Below are positions 17,582 to 27,122 of a DNA stretch of 64,000 bases, in pieces. Source of the DNA: Pseudomonadota bacterium. Its GTDB lineage: Bacteria > Pseudomonadota > Gammaproteobacteria > Xanthomonadales > SZUA-38. The stretch is from assembly GCA_039033415.1 (NCBI GenBank), contig JBCCCR010000025.1:44188-108187 (forward strand), written 5' to 3'. Position numbers and translations under genes: made by a program. Numbering within the stretch: position 1 is the stretch's first letter; every line of letters begins with the position of its first letter. Below the pieces are notes generated by a model that did no database searches, was not told the origin of the DNA, and worked only from the letters and a program-made list of their open reading frames with translations.

Positions 17582-18580
17582 CTAGCCAGCCAGCTTACGC
17601 TGCTCCGCCAGCTTCTGCTCCCAGGCCAAAGCCGATTCAACGATCGTGGACAGGTTGTCGAACTGCGGCTCCCAGCCGAGCAATTCGCGCACCCGGTCAG
17701 CCTTTGCAATCAGCTCAGGCGGATCACCGGGCCGACGATCAACCTCGGTGATTTTGAGTCGTTTACCCAAGCTCTGCTCAACCGCCGCGATCACCTCGCG
17801 AACGGTAAAGCCGCGTCCGTAGCCGCAGTTCATCGTCTCGCTTTGGCCGCCCCGGCGCAGGTAGTCCAGCGCTCGCAGGTGGGCGTCCGCCAGGTCCTCG
17901 ACGTGAATGTAGTCGCGGATGCAGGTGCCATCGCGGGTCTCGTAATCGGTGCCGAACAGCTTTACTTCCTGACGAATGCCCATGGCTAGCTCCGACAGCA
18001 CCTTGATCAGCAAAGTGGCTTTGGGCGTGTTTTGGCCAATCCGGCCGTGAGGATCGCAGCCCGCGACGTTGAAGTAGCGCAGCACCACCGATCGCAGCTT
18101 GCCGGTTGCGCCCACATCTCGGAGCATCCATTCCGACATCAGCTTTGAGGTCCCGTAGGGGTTGATCGGAATCGTCGGCGTGTTCTCTGAGGCAATTCCG
18201 TCTGGCGGCATCCCATAAACCGCCGCCGTTGAGGAAAACACGAGCTGATCCACACCATGATCCACACAGCTTTGGATCAGATTGCGGGTCTGCATGGTGT
18301 TGTTTTCGTAATAGCGCAGCGGGTCTTCGACTGATTCCGGCACAATCGTGCGAGCAGCGAAGTGCATGACCGTATCAATGTCGTGCTCGCTGAAGATCCG
18401 GTCGAGCAGGGCCCGGTCGCCAACGTCTCCCTGAACCAGCTCGCCGTAGAGGACGGCGTGGTCGAATCCCGTCGACAGGTTGTCGAGCACCACCAGCTCC
18501 TGCCCGCGCTCGCCCAGCTGGCGCGCCACGTGGCTGCCGATATAGCCGGCGCCACCGGTGACGAGTACCTTTTTGGCCAT
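17582..18580 (-). CDS. galE: UDP-glucose 4-epimerase
   Basis: 332 residues from ATG 18580, with GGGGGA seven bases upstream. A GTG directly before it also reads in frame. It interconverts UDP-glucose and UDP-galactose (Leloir pathway), supplying UDP-Gal for the EPS. Features are VLVTGGAGYIGSHVA (NAD loop), VLDNLSTG, FSSTAAVYG and YGTSKLMSE (Ser and YxxxK), RYFNVAGCDPHGRIGQ, GTDYETRDGTCIRDYIHVEDLA and TVREVIAAVE. Length and motifs are those of GalE itself. Confidence 0.93.
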   Translation of the reverse strand: MAKKVLVTGGAGYIGSHVARQLGERGQELVVLDNLSTGFDHAVLYGELVQGDVGDRALLDRIFSEHDIDTVMHFAARTIVPESVEDPLRYYENNTMQTRNLIQSCVDHGVDQLVFSSTAAVYGMPPDGIASENTPTIPINPYGTSKLMSEWMLRDVGATGKLRSVVLRYFNVAGCDPHGRIGQNTPKATLLIKVLSELAMGIRQEVKLFGTDYETRDGTCIRDYIHVEDLADAHLRALDYLRRGGQSETMNCGYGRGFTVREVIAAVEQSLGKRLKITEVDRRPGDPPELIAKADRVRELLGWEPQFDNLSTIVESALAWEQKLAEQRKLAG

Positions 18581-18720
18581 CACAAAATCCCCCGTAAAGT
18601 CCGTTTACCCTAATAGTGTAGCTGTAGGAAAACGTTGCATGGCGTTCAGACTGTCAAAATTTCTTACGGGAGCAATTTGCCCCTCGCGCGCGGCTGGAAC
18701 CGCCAACTACCGGCAGTGTC

Positions 18721-18735
18721 GTAACTGACTGTTAC
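18721..18735. promoter_or_regulatory. Inverted repeat upstream of the TPR gene
   Basis: GTAAC-TGACT-GTTAC has perfect five-base arms and ends 16 bases before the ATG at 18752, close to the expected start of transcription. It could be an operator or a chance repeat. Confidence 0.25.
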
Positions 18736-18751
18736 AGGATAAAATTAGCTC

Positions 18752-21100
18752 ATGAGTTTTTTCCAGGAACTGCTGAAACGACGGGTGCCTCAGATCTGCG
18801 GCATCTACCTGGGCGCAATCTTCGCGGGCGTGGAGTTCACCGACATTATCGTCGAGCGCTACGGCCTGTCCGATCTGTGGGTCGACGGCGTGTTGATCAG
18901 CATGCTGACCCTGCTCCCGACCGTCATCATGGTGGCCTGGTTTCACGGGGCGCCGGGGCGAGACCGATGGCGGAAGCGCGAGCTGGTCGGCATCCCGCTC
19001 AATGTGATCATTGCTGGGGCCCTCGTGATGCTCCTGGCGCCCAAGCAACCGGTTGAAGCGGCCTCCCAGATCCGCACTGCCACCGACGAAAACGGTCAGA
19101 CAGTGACGATGGAGGTAGCGCGCGCTGATCTGGTACGGCGAGTGGCAGTCTTTTTTCTCGATCCCGAGGGCTTCGACAGCGAGCAGCCCTGGGAATCCTA
19201 CGCCGCGAGTATGCTGATTAAGGCTGGCCTGCGTGCAGACCCGTTTGTCGAGCCGTACTCTCTCTATAACCAGTACAGCAACGGCCTGATCTGGCGGCTG
19301 AAGCGCGCTGGCCATGTCAAGGGCCTCAACGCGCCCCTATCGCTGCTCAATGAAGTCGCGCAGAGCTACCACCAGGAGTATTTTGTCGCTGGCAGTCTTA
19401 CCCCTCTGCCTGACGAGCGGTGGCGCGCCGACATCTCACTTTACCGCACAGAGACGTTGGAGCGGCTCACGCAGCTCACGCTGGAAGGTGACTCGCTGTT
19501 TTCAATCAGCGACAGCGCGATCGATGGAATCATCAGCAAGCTCGATCGTCCGAAGGACACCAACATGGTGGTGTCGCGGCTTCCGGCGAGCGAGCTTCTC
19601 ACCAGCAATACCGAGGCGCTGCGGCTTTATGTTGAAGGCAGCAATGCGCTCCTGCTGAACAACGACTACGAAACGGCCCAGGCGAAGTGGAAGCAAGCGA
19701 TCGAGCTCGACAACGGCTTCGCCGAGGCCTATGCGGATCTGGCGGACGCCCAGGGCAGCCAGGGCGATTATCGGTCGGCGCTGGCCAATCTGAAAGAACT
19801 CAATCGGCTGAGCCATAAGCTTCAGGAGCGGCGTCGGATTCTCATCAAGGCCTGGACCTATCAACTGCAGGAGCAGGAGGAAAAAGCAACGCGGGTTTAC
19901 GAGATGTATACCGAGCTGGAGCCGGAGAAGGCACAGGCTTGGACCTCACTTGGGTACAACTACATGTGGACGGGAAACCGGGTTGAGGACGCGCGGCGCG
20001 CGTTTGAGAAGTCGCTTGAGCTCATGCCCAATCAGTATTGGCTGATCTATCAGCTCGCTGACATTTACCGTGTTCAGGGGGATACGGACGCTGCGATCGC
20101 AAAGTACAACGAATACCACGAGCTGCTGCCGACCACCTACCTGCCCATGGTCGCGATTGGGGATATCAAAACCGAGAGCGGCGATCTTGCGGCCGCGCAG
20201 GAGTTTTACGAGAAGGGCCAGCTCGCTCAAACCAACATGGTGACGCCCGTCATCAAGCTGGCCATGAACCAGGCGCGCCAGGGCCGGCTGGAAGAGGCCT
20301 TCGAGCTGTTTGAGGAGGCCGAATTTGTAGCTGAAGCGCCTCGCCAGCTCGCCACGCTCTACGCGGCGCAGTCGCGACTGTATTCAGCGCTGGGTCAACC
20401 AAAGGCAGCGCTCGACATGCTGAAGAGGCAGCTCAAGATGGAGGCGGAGACCCTAAATCGCGTGGACGCAATGGTCAATCACATGCGCAACCTCCAGCTC
20501 TACGTTTTCGCCGGCGAATCGGCCGAGGCAGAAGAATTTTTGGGCACCATGGACGACATGTTTGGCCCGCCCTTCGACTTCATTCCCCGTATTGGCTACA
20601 TGATTCTGCGAATGGCTGAGGGCAACGTCGAGGAAGCCGCGGGACACAACCGATTCATCGCAAAAGTTCTTGAGAAATCGGGGCGCAAGGACCTGGAATA
20701 CGTCACCGAATTCACGTTTGGGATGATTAAGCGGCGCGGTGGCGAGATCGATGAGGCGCTGCGACTGCTTGAAAATGCGGCCGACCTGTACCGCCAGTCG
20801 ATTCAGCAAAACAACGATGAAGCAGAAGCTGAGTTCGTGCAAATCAGCATTGAACTCGCCCGAACGGCCATCATGGCTGACAAAGCCGAGCGGGCGCTTG
20901 CTGCCCTCCAGCCTTTACTCACCAGCTGGCCCTACCATCCGGAAGGCAACTGGCTGGCGGCACAAGCGCAGAAGCAGCTCGGCCGAAGCCAGGCGGCGGA
21001 GAAATCGCTCGCCATAGCGCGCGATATGTGGGCTGATGCGGAGGAAGGATTTGAGCTTGCAGAGGCCGCACGAGAGGGGCTGACTTCAGCAAGTCTTTGA
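18752..21100 (+). CDS. TPR-repeat membrane protein
   Basis: 782 residues. The N-terminus (MSFFQELLKRRVPQICGIYL) and two transmembrane helices (about residues 15-30 and 45-65, plus a third near 80-97) resemble the start of a family of proteobacterial TPR proteins often fused to cyclase or TolB-like domains. A FlgO/TolB-like alpha/beta segment (about residues 120-260) follows, then a TPR superhelix (about residues 285-770, e.g. ALRLYVEGSNALLLNNDYETA, AWTSLGYNYMWTGNRVEDAR). No catalytic domain is present. It probably acts as a membrane scaffold. A 15-bp element GTAACTGACTGTTAC lies at 18721-18735, just upstream. Partners are unknown. Confidence 0.75.
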   Translation: MSFFQELLKRRVPQICGIYLGAIFAGVEFTDIIVERYGLSDLWVDGVLISMLTLLPTVIMVAWFHGAPGRDRWRKRELVGIPLNVIIAGALVMLLAPKQPVEAASQIRTATDENGQTVTMEVARADLVRRVAVFFLDPEGFDSEQPWESYAASMLIKAGLRADPFVEPYSLYNQYSNGLIWRLKRAGHVKGLNAPLSLLNEVAQSYHQEYFVAGSLTPLPDERWRADISLYRTETLERLTQLTLEGDSLFSISDSAIDGIISKLDRPKDTNMVVSRLPASELLTSNTEALRLYVEGSNALLLNNDYETAQAKWKQAIELDNGFAEAYADLADAQGSQGDYRSALANLKELNRLSHKLQERRRILIKAWTYQLQEQEEKATRVYEMYTELEPEKAQAWTSLGYNYMWTGNRVEDARRAFEKSLELMPNQYWLIYQLADIYRVQGDTDAAIAKYNEYHELLPTTYLPMVAIGDIKTESGDLAAAQEFYEKGQLAQTNMVTPVIKLAMNQARQGRLEEAFELFEEAEFVAEAPRQLATLYAAQSRLYSALGQPKAALDMLKRQLKMEAETLNRVDAMVNHMRNLQLYVFAGESAEAEEFLGTMDDMFGPPFDFIPRIGYMILRMAEGNVEEAAGHNRFIAKVLEKSGRKDLEYVTEFTFGMIKRRGGEIDEALRLLENAADLYRQSIQQNNDEAEAEFVQISIELARTAIMADKAERALAALQPLLTSWPYHPEGNWLAAQAQKQLGRSQAAEKSLAIARDMWADAEEGFELAEAAREGLTSASL

Positions 21101-21173
21101 GCCCTGCCATCGCCAACAAAGCTTCCCTGCCCTGAAGTCCAATAGTTCGGTATCGTCGCACGGCACCCTTCCC

Positions 21174-22562
21174 ATGGATCCCAGAGCCTCTAATGCCCGA
21201 CTCCTTTTCTGGCTTCTCCTTCTCGGATACATACTGTTTATCCTAAGCGCTAGCTTCTACTCGGCCGACTGGCAGCGCCTTGAGGCGCTTGACCCCAACA
21301 AAAATGGCCATGGGCTATGGTTCGGCGAGGAACTCTCCTTCCGTCGTCTCCGTGATATTGCAACAAACGTCCTCTTATATATGCCTCTGGGCCTGTTCAC
21401 GGCGGTGGTGGTTTCGCTCGGGCGTAAAATCAGGATCACCAATCCAGCCATCGCAGCCGGCTTGGCGTTGAGTATCGCCATCGAGACCGTTCAGGCGTTT
21501 GTCGGGAGGTTCTCAGATCCGACCGACATCGTGAGCAACTCGCTGGGACATGTCCTGGGCTACGTCGTCATGATGATTTCCGTCAACCGTTTTCATCTCA
21601 GCCCACCCGTGTTGCTTGGACTCAGCTCAGATCAGAATGGCGCAAACCAACTGCAAACCCTGCAAGGCTTGCGTTTTCTTTATATCGCCATTTTTTACAT
21701 CGTTGCCTTATTGCCGCTCGACTTTGCTGTCGGCCTTACCAACATTTTCCGCAAACTCCAGCCTGAGGCTGGCGGCGACCCTCGACTCATTTTGGATCTC
21801 CTCTACCACTGGAAGCAGCCAGGATTTCCGATCAGGTTTCTGACCTTGACGGTCCTGGCATACGTACCAGTGGCCCTTTTGACATCGCTCATCGATCAAG
21901 GCCGTGGTGTATTCAGCTTGTCCCGAACGGTTTTGCCGTGCGTCGGTTTAGCGTTGGCGACTGAGATCTCCCAGATATTTGTCGCAAGCGGACGCAGTGA
22001 CGTGCTGGTCATTCCACTCGCTGCGGCCACCGGGTTGGCGGTTGGCCTGGCCGTAAGAGCTGCCAGGAAAAACTATCGCGCCCAAACCGACGCGCGGGGT
22101 CTCAGTCGATTCCTGATCCTGCTGATCGTCTGCTATCTGCTGTTCCTTTTCTCGCTCGCCTGGGCGCCCTATGAATTCGAATCACCTGGAACCTGGAAGC
22201 GAAAACTGCTGAGTGAAACAAACCTGATTCCGTTCCGCCTGCATTTCTCCAGCAGGTCGGTCGCAGCCGCGATCGATATCGTCCGAGAACTTGCGATCCT
22301 GGTGCCGCTGGGTGCGCTGATTGCACACTGGATGCAAACGGTCATTGGCTGTCAACGCTGGCTTGTGCGCGCCGCGGCAGGAGGAATTCTTGGGCTGGGC
22401 GTCGGTTTAGCTATCGAGGGGTCCCAGAGTTTGGTCGTGGGAAGATATATCGACGTTACCGATGCGCTACTCGCGGCAGCCGGCTGTATGCTCGGCTGCG
22501 TTGTTTGGAGTTCGTTTGCGCCGCGTGTCAGCTCTTCCCCTTCGATCGCACGAACCAAATAG
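21174..22562 (+). CDS. VanZ-like membrane protein with repeated modules
   Basis: 462 residues with about twelve hydrophobic helices. The first VanZ module (about residues 10-140) has the family pattern: IATNVLLYMPLG, then ALSIAIETVQAF, then DPTDIVSNSLGHVLGY. A weaker middle module (about 210-305) shows LALATEISQIFV and SDVLVIPLAAATG. A third (about 315-450) has ELAILVPLGAL, LAIEGSQSLVVGRYIDVTDALLAAAG. VanZ proteins are linked to glycopeptide resistance and envelope stress, but the activity is unknown. It is 73 bp downstream of the TPR gene and may be co-transcribed. Confidence 0.8.
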   Translation: MDPRASNARLLFWLLLLGYILFILSASFYSADWQRLEALDPNKNGHGLWFGEELSFRRLRDIATNVLLYMPLGLFTAVVVSLGRKIRITNPAIAAGLALSIAIETVQAFVGRFSDPTDIVSNSLGHVLGYVVMMISVNRFHLSPPVLLGLSSDQNGANQLQTLQGLRFLYIAIFYIVALLPLDFAVGLTNIFRKLQPEAGGDPRLILDLLYHWKQPGFPIRFLTLTVLAYVPVALLTSLIDQGRGVFSLSRTVLPCVGLALATEISQIFVASGRSDVLVIPLAAATGLAVGLAVRAARKNYRAQTDARGLSRFLILLIVCYLLFLFSLAWAPYEFESPGTWKRKLLSETNLIPFRLHFSSRSVAAAIDIVRELAILVPLGALIAHWMQTVIGCQRWLVRAAAGGILGLGVGLAIEGSQSLVVGRYIDVTDALLAAAGCMLGCVVWSSFAPRVSSSPSIARTK

Positions 22563-22642
22563 CGCTAACCCTCTGGTCAAATATCGGGCACAGCAAGCAG
22601 AGTAAAAATGCTCATGCATACTCAACCGCGATCACTCACGGA

Positions 22643-25486
22643 CTAGTTCGGGGCCAGCACCAGCTCAACCACCACCGTTTCGCCGCCGCTCAGCTCGACT
22701 AATCTTGGTTCGAGTACGTAAGCCCGCTGGATCAGTGATTCATCCGAAGCGGCCAGCGCAGACTTAATTGCAGAAGCGCGCGCGCTGGCTAGTTCGCGCA
22801 GGGCGTCGTCTGAGATTTCTATGGCATCCAGCAGCTGTTCTTCGACGGCGGCAAGGTCTGGCAGCGGTTCCGCGCCCTCCTCTTCTGTCGGCAGCGTGGG
22901 GAGTTCGCCGATTTGCGCCTGAAACGCCTCCAGCAGCGCACTGACTCCGGCTTCTTCATCCAGATCGGTGAGACCCAGGTCCGCTTCCAGGCGCTGTGCC
23001 TTCAGAGCCGGTGCATCCAGACCGCGGCTGGCGACGCCCGCGATGTCCAGGCGCAGCGTTGGGCGCTGCAGTAACGCTTCCGAGAGTTTTGAGAGTCGAC
23101 CGGTGGCTTCGTCATCCAACTCGCCGGTGCCGGGCTGGAAGTTGACGTACTGCAGGTCTTCGCCGCCGCCGGGAATGAGCTTTCCGAGAATGAAGAACGG
23201 TGAGGCAGCGGCCTTTACGATTAGGTTCACGAATGCCTTGAACACCACCGAGCCGATGCGGAACTTTGGATCGTTCAGGTTGCCGGCGACCGGCACGCCG
23301 AGGTCGATGTTGCCGGAAGAGTCCTTGAGCAGCGCCAGGGCGAGATCCAGGGGGAGCGACACGGCATCTTCACTGTCTACCGAGCCGCCAAGGGTCAGCT
23401 GGCCGAGGACGACCTCGTTGCTGCCCTTGAGGCTGTCGCCGTCCAGCTCGTAGCCTAGTTCCAGGTCCAGCCGCCCGCGTTGGATCAGGCGTCCAACGAA
23501 CTTGCCCGCGTATGCATTGGCTGATGTCAGGTCGATGTTCTTGGTGGACAGGGTAACCTTGTTGCGATTCTCAAGCGGGTTGAGTTCTCCGGCAATACCA
23601 ATGTCGGCGTAACCCTCCAGCTTGCCCACAAAGTCCAACGATGCCGGCTTGTCCACATTGCTGTTGAGGCCTTTCAAGGTGCCGCCAAACTGGTTGATGC
23701 TGGCGCTGAAGGCCGGCTGAACCGACGCGTCGGCAAACCGCAGCGTGCCGCCGTCGATGGTGAGTTCACCCAGCTCGATGACGGGTCCCGGCGCCTCCTC
23801 GGCCTCAGCCGCAGTCTCCGGCTGCGTCTCCGCTTCCGTCTCATCGGGGGAACCGGTGAGCCGCGAGATGTTGCTGCTGCCGTCGGCGGCAATCGCAAAC
23901 GTGGCGTTCGGTTCGCTTAAGGACACTCGATCGAAGTGAACCAGCGCCGGCTCATCTTCCGGCACGTTCACGTCGATGCCGTCCAGTGAGAACGACGCAA
24001 AACCCGCCAGCGGGCCTTCTTCGCTGCTGGTGGCGAGGTCGGAAACCTCCACCGAACCGTCCGCTTTGAGCCCTTCACTCAGGCTCACATTGAGCTGCGC
24101 GCCCAGTGCACCGCTCTCAACATTCACAGCGGCCGACTCGCGAACGTAACCCGTCAGCCAGGGCAGCGGAAGCTGGCTCAGCGTCAGGCCGCCGTCAACC
24201 GCAAGCGGCGTGAGCACATGCTGCCCATCCCAGAGAATCTGGCCGTCGCCCAGCGCTGCGTCCATCTTGACCGGAAACTGCGTGCCGGGCGACAGATCAA
24301 AGTCCGCCAACGACAGATCGTTGATAGTGAGCGTCTGAGCGGTTTCAGGCTGAACCGACTGGTCGGTCCAGTTGATTGGCAGATTGTTGACGGTCACGGA
24401 ATTAATTGCGAACTGGAAGGCTTCGCCACTCTCGCCAGCAGGATCCTGGGAGGAGGCCTCCGCCTCTTCAGGATCAGAAACCTCACCGCCGGTCAGCGCC
24501 GCTGGCAGCATGAGCTTACCGTCGGGTCCGCGGGTCAGGTTGATGGTGCCATCGTTCAATGCAACGCTGCTGATCACAGCGCTGCGCTGAGCGAGCGACA
24601 CGTCCGGCCCTTTCACCGTCAGGCTCGCTAGCTGAAAGAGCGACTGACCGTCCTCCAGCGTCATGTCCGTATCCGTTAACGACCAGCTGCCGTTGCTGGT
24701 TGCCAGCTCGAGTCCGTCTGCACCGTCGACGTTGATGTCGAGACTGCCGTTGAGCGTCCCGCTTTCCCACTCGATGCCGTGGAGATATCGCGCGTAGCGC
24801 CACGACGGCTTCAGCTGAAGCTCGCTGACCGTCAGCGCCCCATCGAACGTCAAAGGCGTCAGCGCAAAGGCCCCTTCCAGCCGAACCTCACCCTGGCCTT
24901 CGTGCGCAAAAGCAATCGAAAACGGTCCTGGTTCCCCTACCTGCGTTGTCAGCCCGCTGAGGGAGAAGTTCAGGCCTCCCAGTTCGGTGGTATACGTCTC
25001 GGGATGGGGTTCGTCCGCGTAACGAATCTTCCCGTCGATCACGTCCGTTTGGGTGAGGGTGAAGATCCAGGGCTCGGACTCCTCAGCGCTTGCCGGCGCC
25101 GAGTCTTCGGTGGGCGGCACCAGCTCCAGCCAGTGCGGATCGCCGGCCGCGGTCAGAATGACGTTTACGTCCGGCTTTTCAAGAATCAAACTCTTCAGGG
25201 TGATGTTGCGCCGAATCAGCGGCGAGAGCTGTGCGTTAACGTAGATGCGATCGGCGGCAATCAAATCCCGACCCTCGCGATCCTGACTGGCCAGCTTTTC
25301 CAGCGTGACCGACAGCACCAGCGGATTGACCTTCACCCTCTCAACCGACAGATCCACACCCGCCTGCTCTTTGGCCTGGCTGATCAGCTGCTTCTTGAGC
25401 TGCGAGGGGGCAATAAAAAACCCGGCTACGCAATAGAGGACAAACAACGACAGGACGACAACACCCGTCCACTTCCACCGGTTCAT
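22643..25486 (-). CDS. DUF748 (AsmA-like) envelope protein
   Basis: 947 residues. One N-terminal transmembrane helix (TGVVVLSLFVLYCVAGFFIA) is followed by a long periplasmic part of repeated beta-rich units. The AsmA-type opening reads AGVDLSVERVKVNPLVLSVTLEKL. Acidic Glu-rich linkers lie near residues 340-360 and 550-570. A C-terminal module resembling the OmpA-like tail of DUF748 proteins starts FQPGTGELDDEATGRLSKLSEAL. Proteins of the AsmA/TamB/DUF748 group bridge the periplasm and are implicated in phospholipid or outer-membrane homeostasis. A lipid-transfer role here is inferred. It is monocistronic-looking, with a palindrome about 76 bp upstream of its start. Confidence 0.83.
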   Translation of the reverse strand: MNRWKWTGVVVLSLFVLYCVAGFFIAPSQLKKQLISQAKEQAGVDLSVERVKVNPLVLSVTLEKLASQDREGRDLIAADRIYVNAQLSPLIRRNITLKSLILEKPDVNVILTAAGDPHWLELVPPTEDSAPASAEESEPWIFTLTQTDVIDGKIRYADEPHPETYTTELGGLNFSLSGLTTQVGEPGPFSIAFAHEGQGEVRLEGAFALTPLTFDGALTVSELQLKPSWRYARYLHGIEWESGTLNGSLDINVDGADGLELATSNGSWSLTDTDMTLEDGQSLFQLASLTVKGPDVSLAQRSAVISSVALNDGTINLTRGPDGKLMLPAALTGGEVSDPEEAEASSQDPAGESGEAFQFAINSVTVNNLPINWTDQSVQPETAQTLTINDLSLADFDLSPGTQFPVKMDAALGDGQILWDGQHVLTPLAVDGGLTLSQLPLPWLTGYVRESAAVNVESGALGAQLNVSLSEGLKADGSVEVSDLATSSEEGPLAGFASFSLDGIDVNVPEDEPALVHFDRVSLSEPNATFAIAADGSSNISRLTGSPDETEAETQPETAAEAEEAPGPVIELGELTIDGGTLRFADASVQPAFSASINQFGGTLKGLNSNVDKPASLDFVGKLEGYADIGIAGELNPLENRNKVTLSTKNIDLTSANAYAGKFVGRLIQRGRLDLELGYELDGDSLKGSNEVVLGQLTLGGSVDSEDAVSLPLDLALALLKDSSGNIDLGVPVAGNLNDPKFRIGSVVFKAFVNLIVKAAASPFFILGKLIPGGGEDLQYVNFQPGTGELDDEATGRLSKLSEALLQRPTLRLDIAGVASRGLDAPALKAQRLEADLGLTDLDEEAGVSALLEAFQAQIGELPTLPTEEEGAEPLPDLAAVEEQLLDAIEISDDALRELASARASAIKSALAASDESLIQRAYVLEPRLVELSGGETVVVELVLAPN

Positions 25487-25561
25487 CGGGAGATTACCCT
25501 TCGGTCTCTAGAGGTTGGAATTATGCCCTGTCCATCGTTGTGGAAACATGACCAATGCACG

Positions 25562-25573
25562 TTCGTTAACGAA
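25562..25573. promoter_or_regulatory. 12-bp perfect palindrome upstream of the DUF748 gene
   Basis: TTCGTTAACGAA is a perfect dyad in the 131-bp gap between ppnN and the DUF748 gene, in the position of a promoter or operator of the latter. No matching second copy was noticed elsewhere in the window. The regulator is unknown. Confidence 0.3.
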
Positions 25574-25617
25574 TCGAATGACGCCGCCTCTATCGCGAAG
25601 GCAGCATCGCCGGTGCC

Positions 25618-26991
25618 TTAGCCGGTGACGAGCTCGTAGCAGGGCTCGTACTTCGTGCCCGGCAGCTTCATGCGCTGCTGCTCGACGAAAGATGCCAGCA
25701 GTCGATCGAGGCGGTCCATGATCTCAGGCTCGCCGCGCATCTGGAACTTACCGTGTTCCTGGATCGCACGCAGACCGTTCTCTTTGACGTTGCCGGCGAC
25801 AATGCCGGAAAAGGCGCGGCGTAGATTGGCGGCCAGGTCGTGCGCCGGCTGATCGCGATGTAGCGGCAGGTTCAGCATGTTTTCGTGCGTGGGGTCGAAC
25901 GGCACCTGGAACGCCTCCGGAATCCGGAGACCCCAGTTGTAGAAAAAAGCGTCTTTGGTGTTGCGGCGGTGTTCCCGAACCTCCGCCATCCCGGACATCA
26001 TGCGGCGTGCCACACCTTCCGGGTCATCGACAAAAATCTCGTACTTGCGCTGCGCCTCGGCCCCGAGGGTGGCGGCAATAAAATCGTCGATCTGCTCGAA
26101 GTAGGCTTTGCTTTCCGCCGGGCCGGTGAACACCAGCGGAAACGGTGCGTGGCTGTTCACCGGGTCGAGCAGCAGGCCGAGCAAATAGAGGATCTCCTCG
26201 CAGGTGCCCACCCCGCCCGGAAACACGATGATGCCGTGGCCAAAACGCACAAACGCCTCCAGCCGCTTTTCGATGTCCGGCATGATCACCAGCTGGTTCA
26301 CGATCGGGTTCGGCGCCTCGGCGGCAATAATGCCCGGCTCCGAGATGCCGACATACCGCGCCGGGTAGGTGCGCTGCTTACGGTGAGCCACCGACGCACC
26401 CTTCATTGGTCCTTTCATGGCGCCCGGGCCACAGCCGGTGCAAATCTCCAGGCCCCGCAGGCCAAGGTGATACCCCACCTTCTTGGTGTAGTCGTACTCG
26501 TTGCGAGAGATGCTGTGCCCACCCCAGCACACGACCATGCTGGGATCCTCACCGGGGATGAACACTCCGGCATGCCGCAGGATCGAAAATACGGCGTTGG
26601 TCACGCCGTCGGTGCTGTCAAAATCGAACTCATCTGCCGCCACCTGACTGTTCACAAACACAATGTCGCGCAGCACGTCGAACAGCATCTCGCGGATACC
26701 CTCAATCAGCCGCCCATCCACGAACGCCTCCGAGGGGGCGTTGGTGAGCTGGAGCTTGATCCCCCGGTCCTGCTGTAGCACCTGGATCTGGAAGTCCTCG
26801 AAGGCCTTCATCAGCTCCTGGGCGTCATCCTGGTCGTGCCCGCTGTTCAGAATAGCCAGGCAGCAGCGCCGGAACAGATCGTGGAGCCCACCGTGTCCGG
26901 CCTGACGCAGCCGCGCCACCTCCTGCTGGGATAGAACGTCCATGCCACGGGTGGGCGTGATGTTGACGGTATCGCTGAGTTGGTTCGACAT
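25618..26991 (-). CDS. ppnN: Pyrimidine/purine nucleotide 5'-monophosphate nucleosidase
   Basis: 457 residues, matching the length of E. coli PpnN (YgdH). It hydrolyses nucleoside monophosphates to base and ribose-5-phosphate and in E. coli is activated by (p)ppGpp. The central LOG/lysine-decarboxylase-like domain has GCGPGAMKGPMKGA and the hallmark FPGGVGTCEEILYLLG. An N-terminal PpnN-specific domain (VARLRQAGHGGLHDLFRRC) and the C-terminal extension (IPEAFQVPFDPTHENML) support PpnN over a short LOG protein. It lies on the minus strand between DUF748 and the FimV-like gene, with gaps of about 130 bp on each side. Confidence 0.92.
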   Translation of the reverse strand: MSNQLSDTVNITPTRGMDVLSQQEVARLRQAGHGGLHDLFRRCCLAILNSGHDQDDAQELMKAFEDFQIQVLQQDRGIKLQLTNAPSEAFVDGRLIEGIREMLFDVLRDIVFVNSQVAADEFDFDSTDGVTNAVFSILRHAGVFIPGEDPSMVVCWGGHSISRNEYDYTKKVGYHLGLRGLEICTGCGPGAMKGPMKGASVAHRKQRTYPARYVGISEPGIIAAEAPNPIVNQLVIMPDIEKRLEAFVRFGHGIIVFPGGVGTCEEILYLLGLLLDPVNSHAPFPLVFTGPAESKAYFEQIDDFIAATLGAEAQRKYEIFVDDPEGVARRMMSGMAEVREHRRNTKDAFFYNWGLRIPEAFQVPFDPTHENMLNLPLHRDQPAHDLAANLRRAFSGIVAGNVKENGLRAIQEHGKFQMRGEPEIMDRLDRLLASFVEQQRMKLPGTKYEPCYELVTG

Positions 26992-27122
26992 AGGTGGGGC
27001 TCTTTGCGTGGACGAGCGATTATCGCAGAGGCGAACGGCGCACGACAGAGCTTAGGCTCCCGACCCGCGTCGCCTCAAAAGAAGGAAATCGCTCGAAAAG
27101 GAAAGGACAACGCCCGATCGCC

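Noticed and set aside
24779..25621. 280-codon plus-strand frame opposite the DUF748 gene
   Set aside because: Arg/Gln-rich shadow frame with no recognisable domain.
25885..26778. 297-codon plus-strand frame opposite ppnN
   Set aside because: Low-complexity His/Arg-rich translation lying within a well-supported gene; no ribosome-binding site or family motif.
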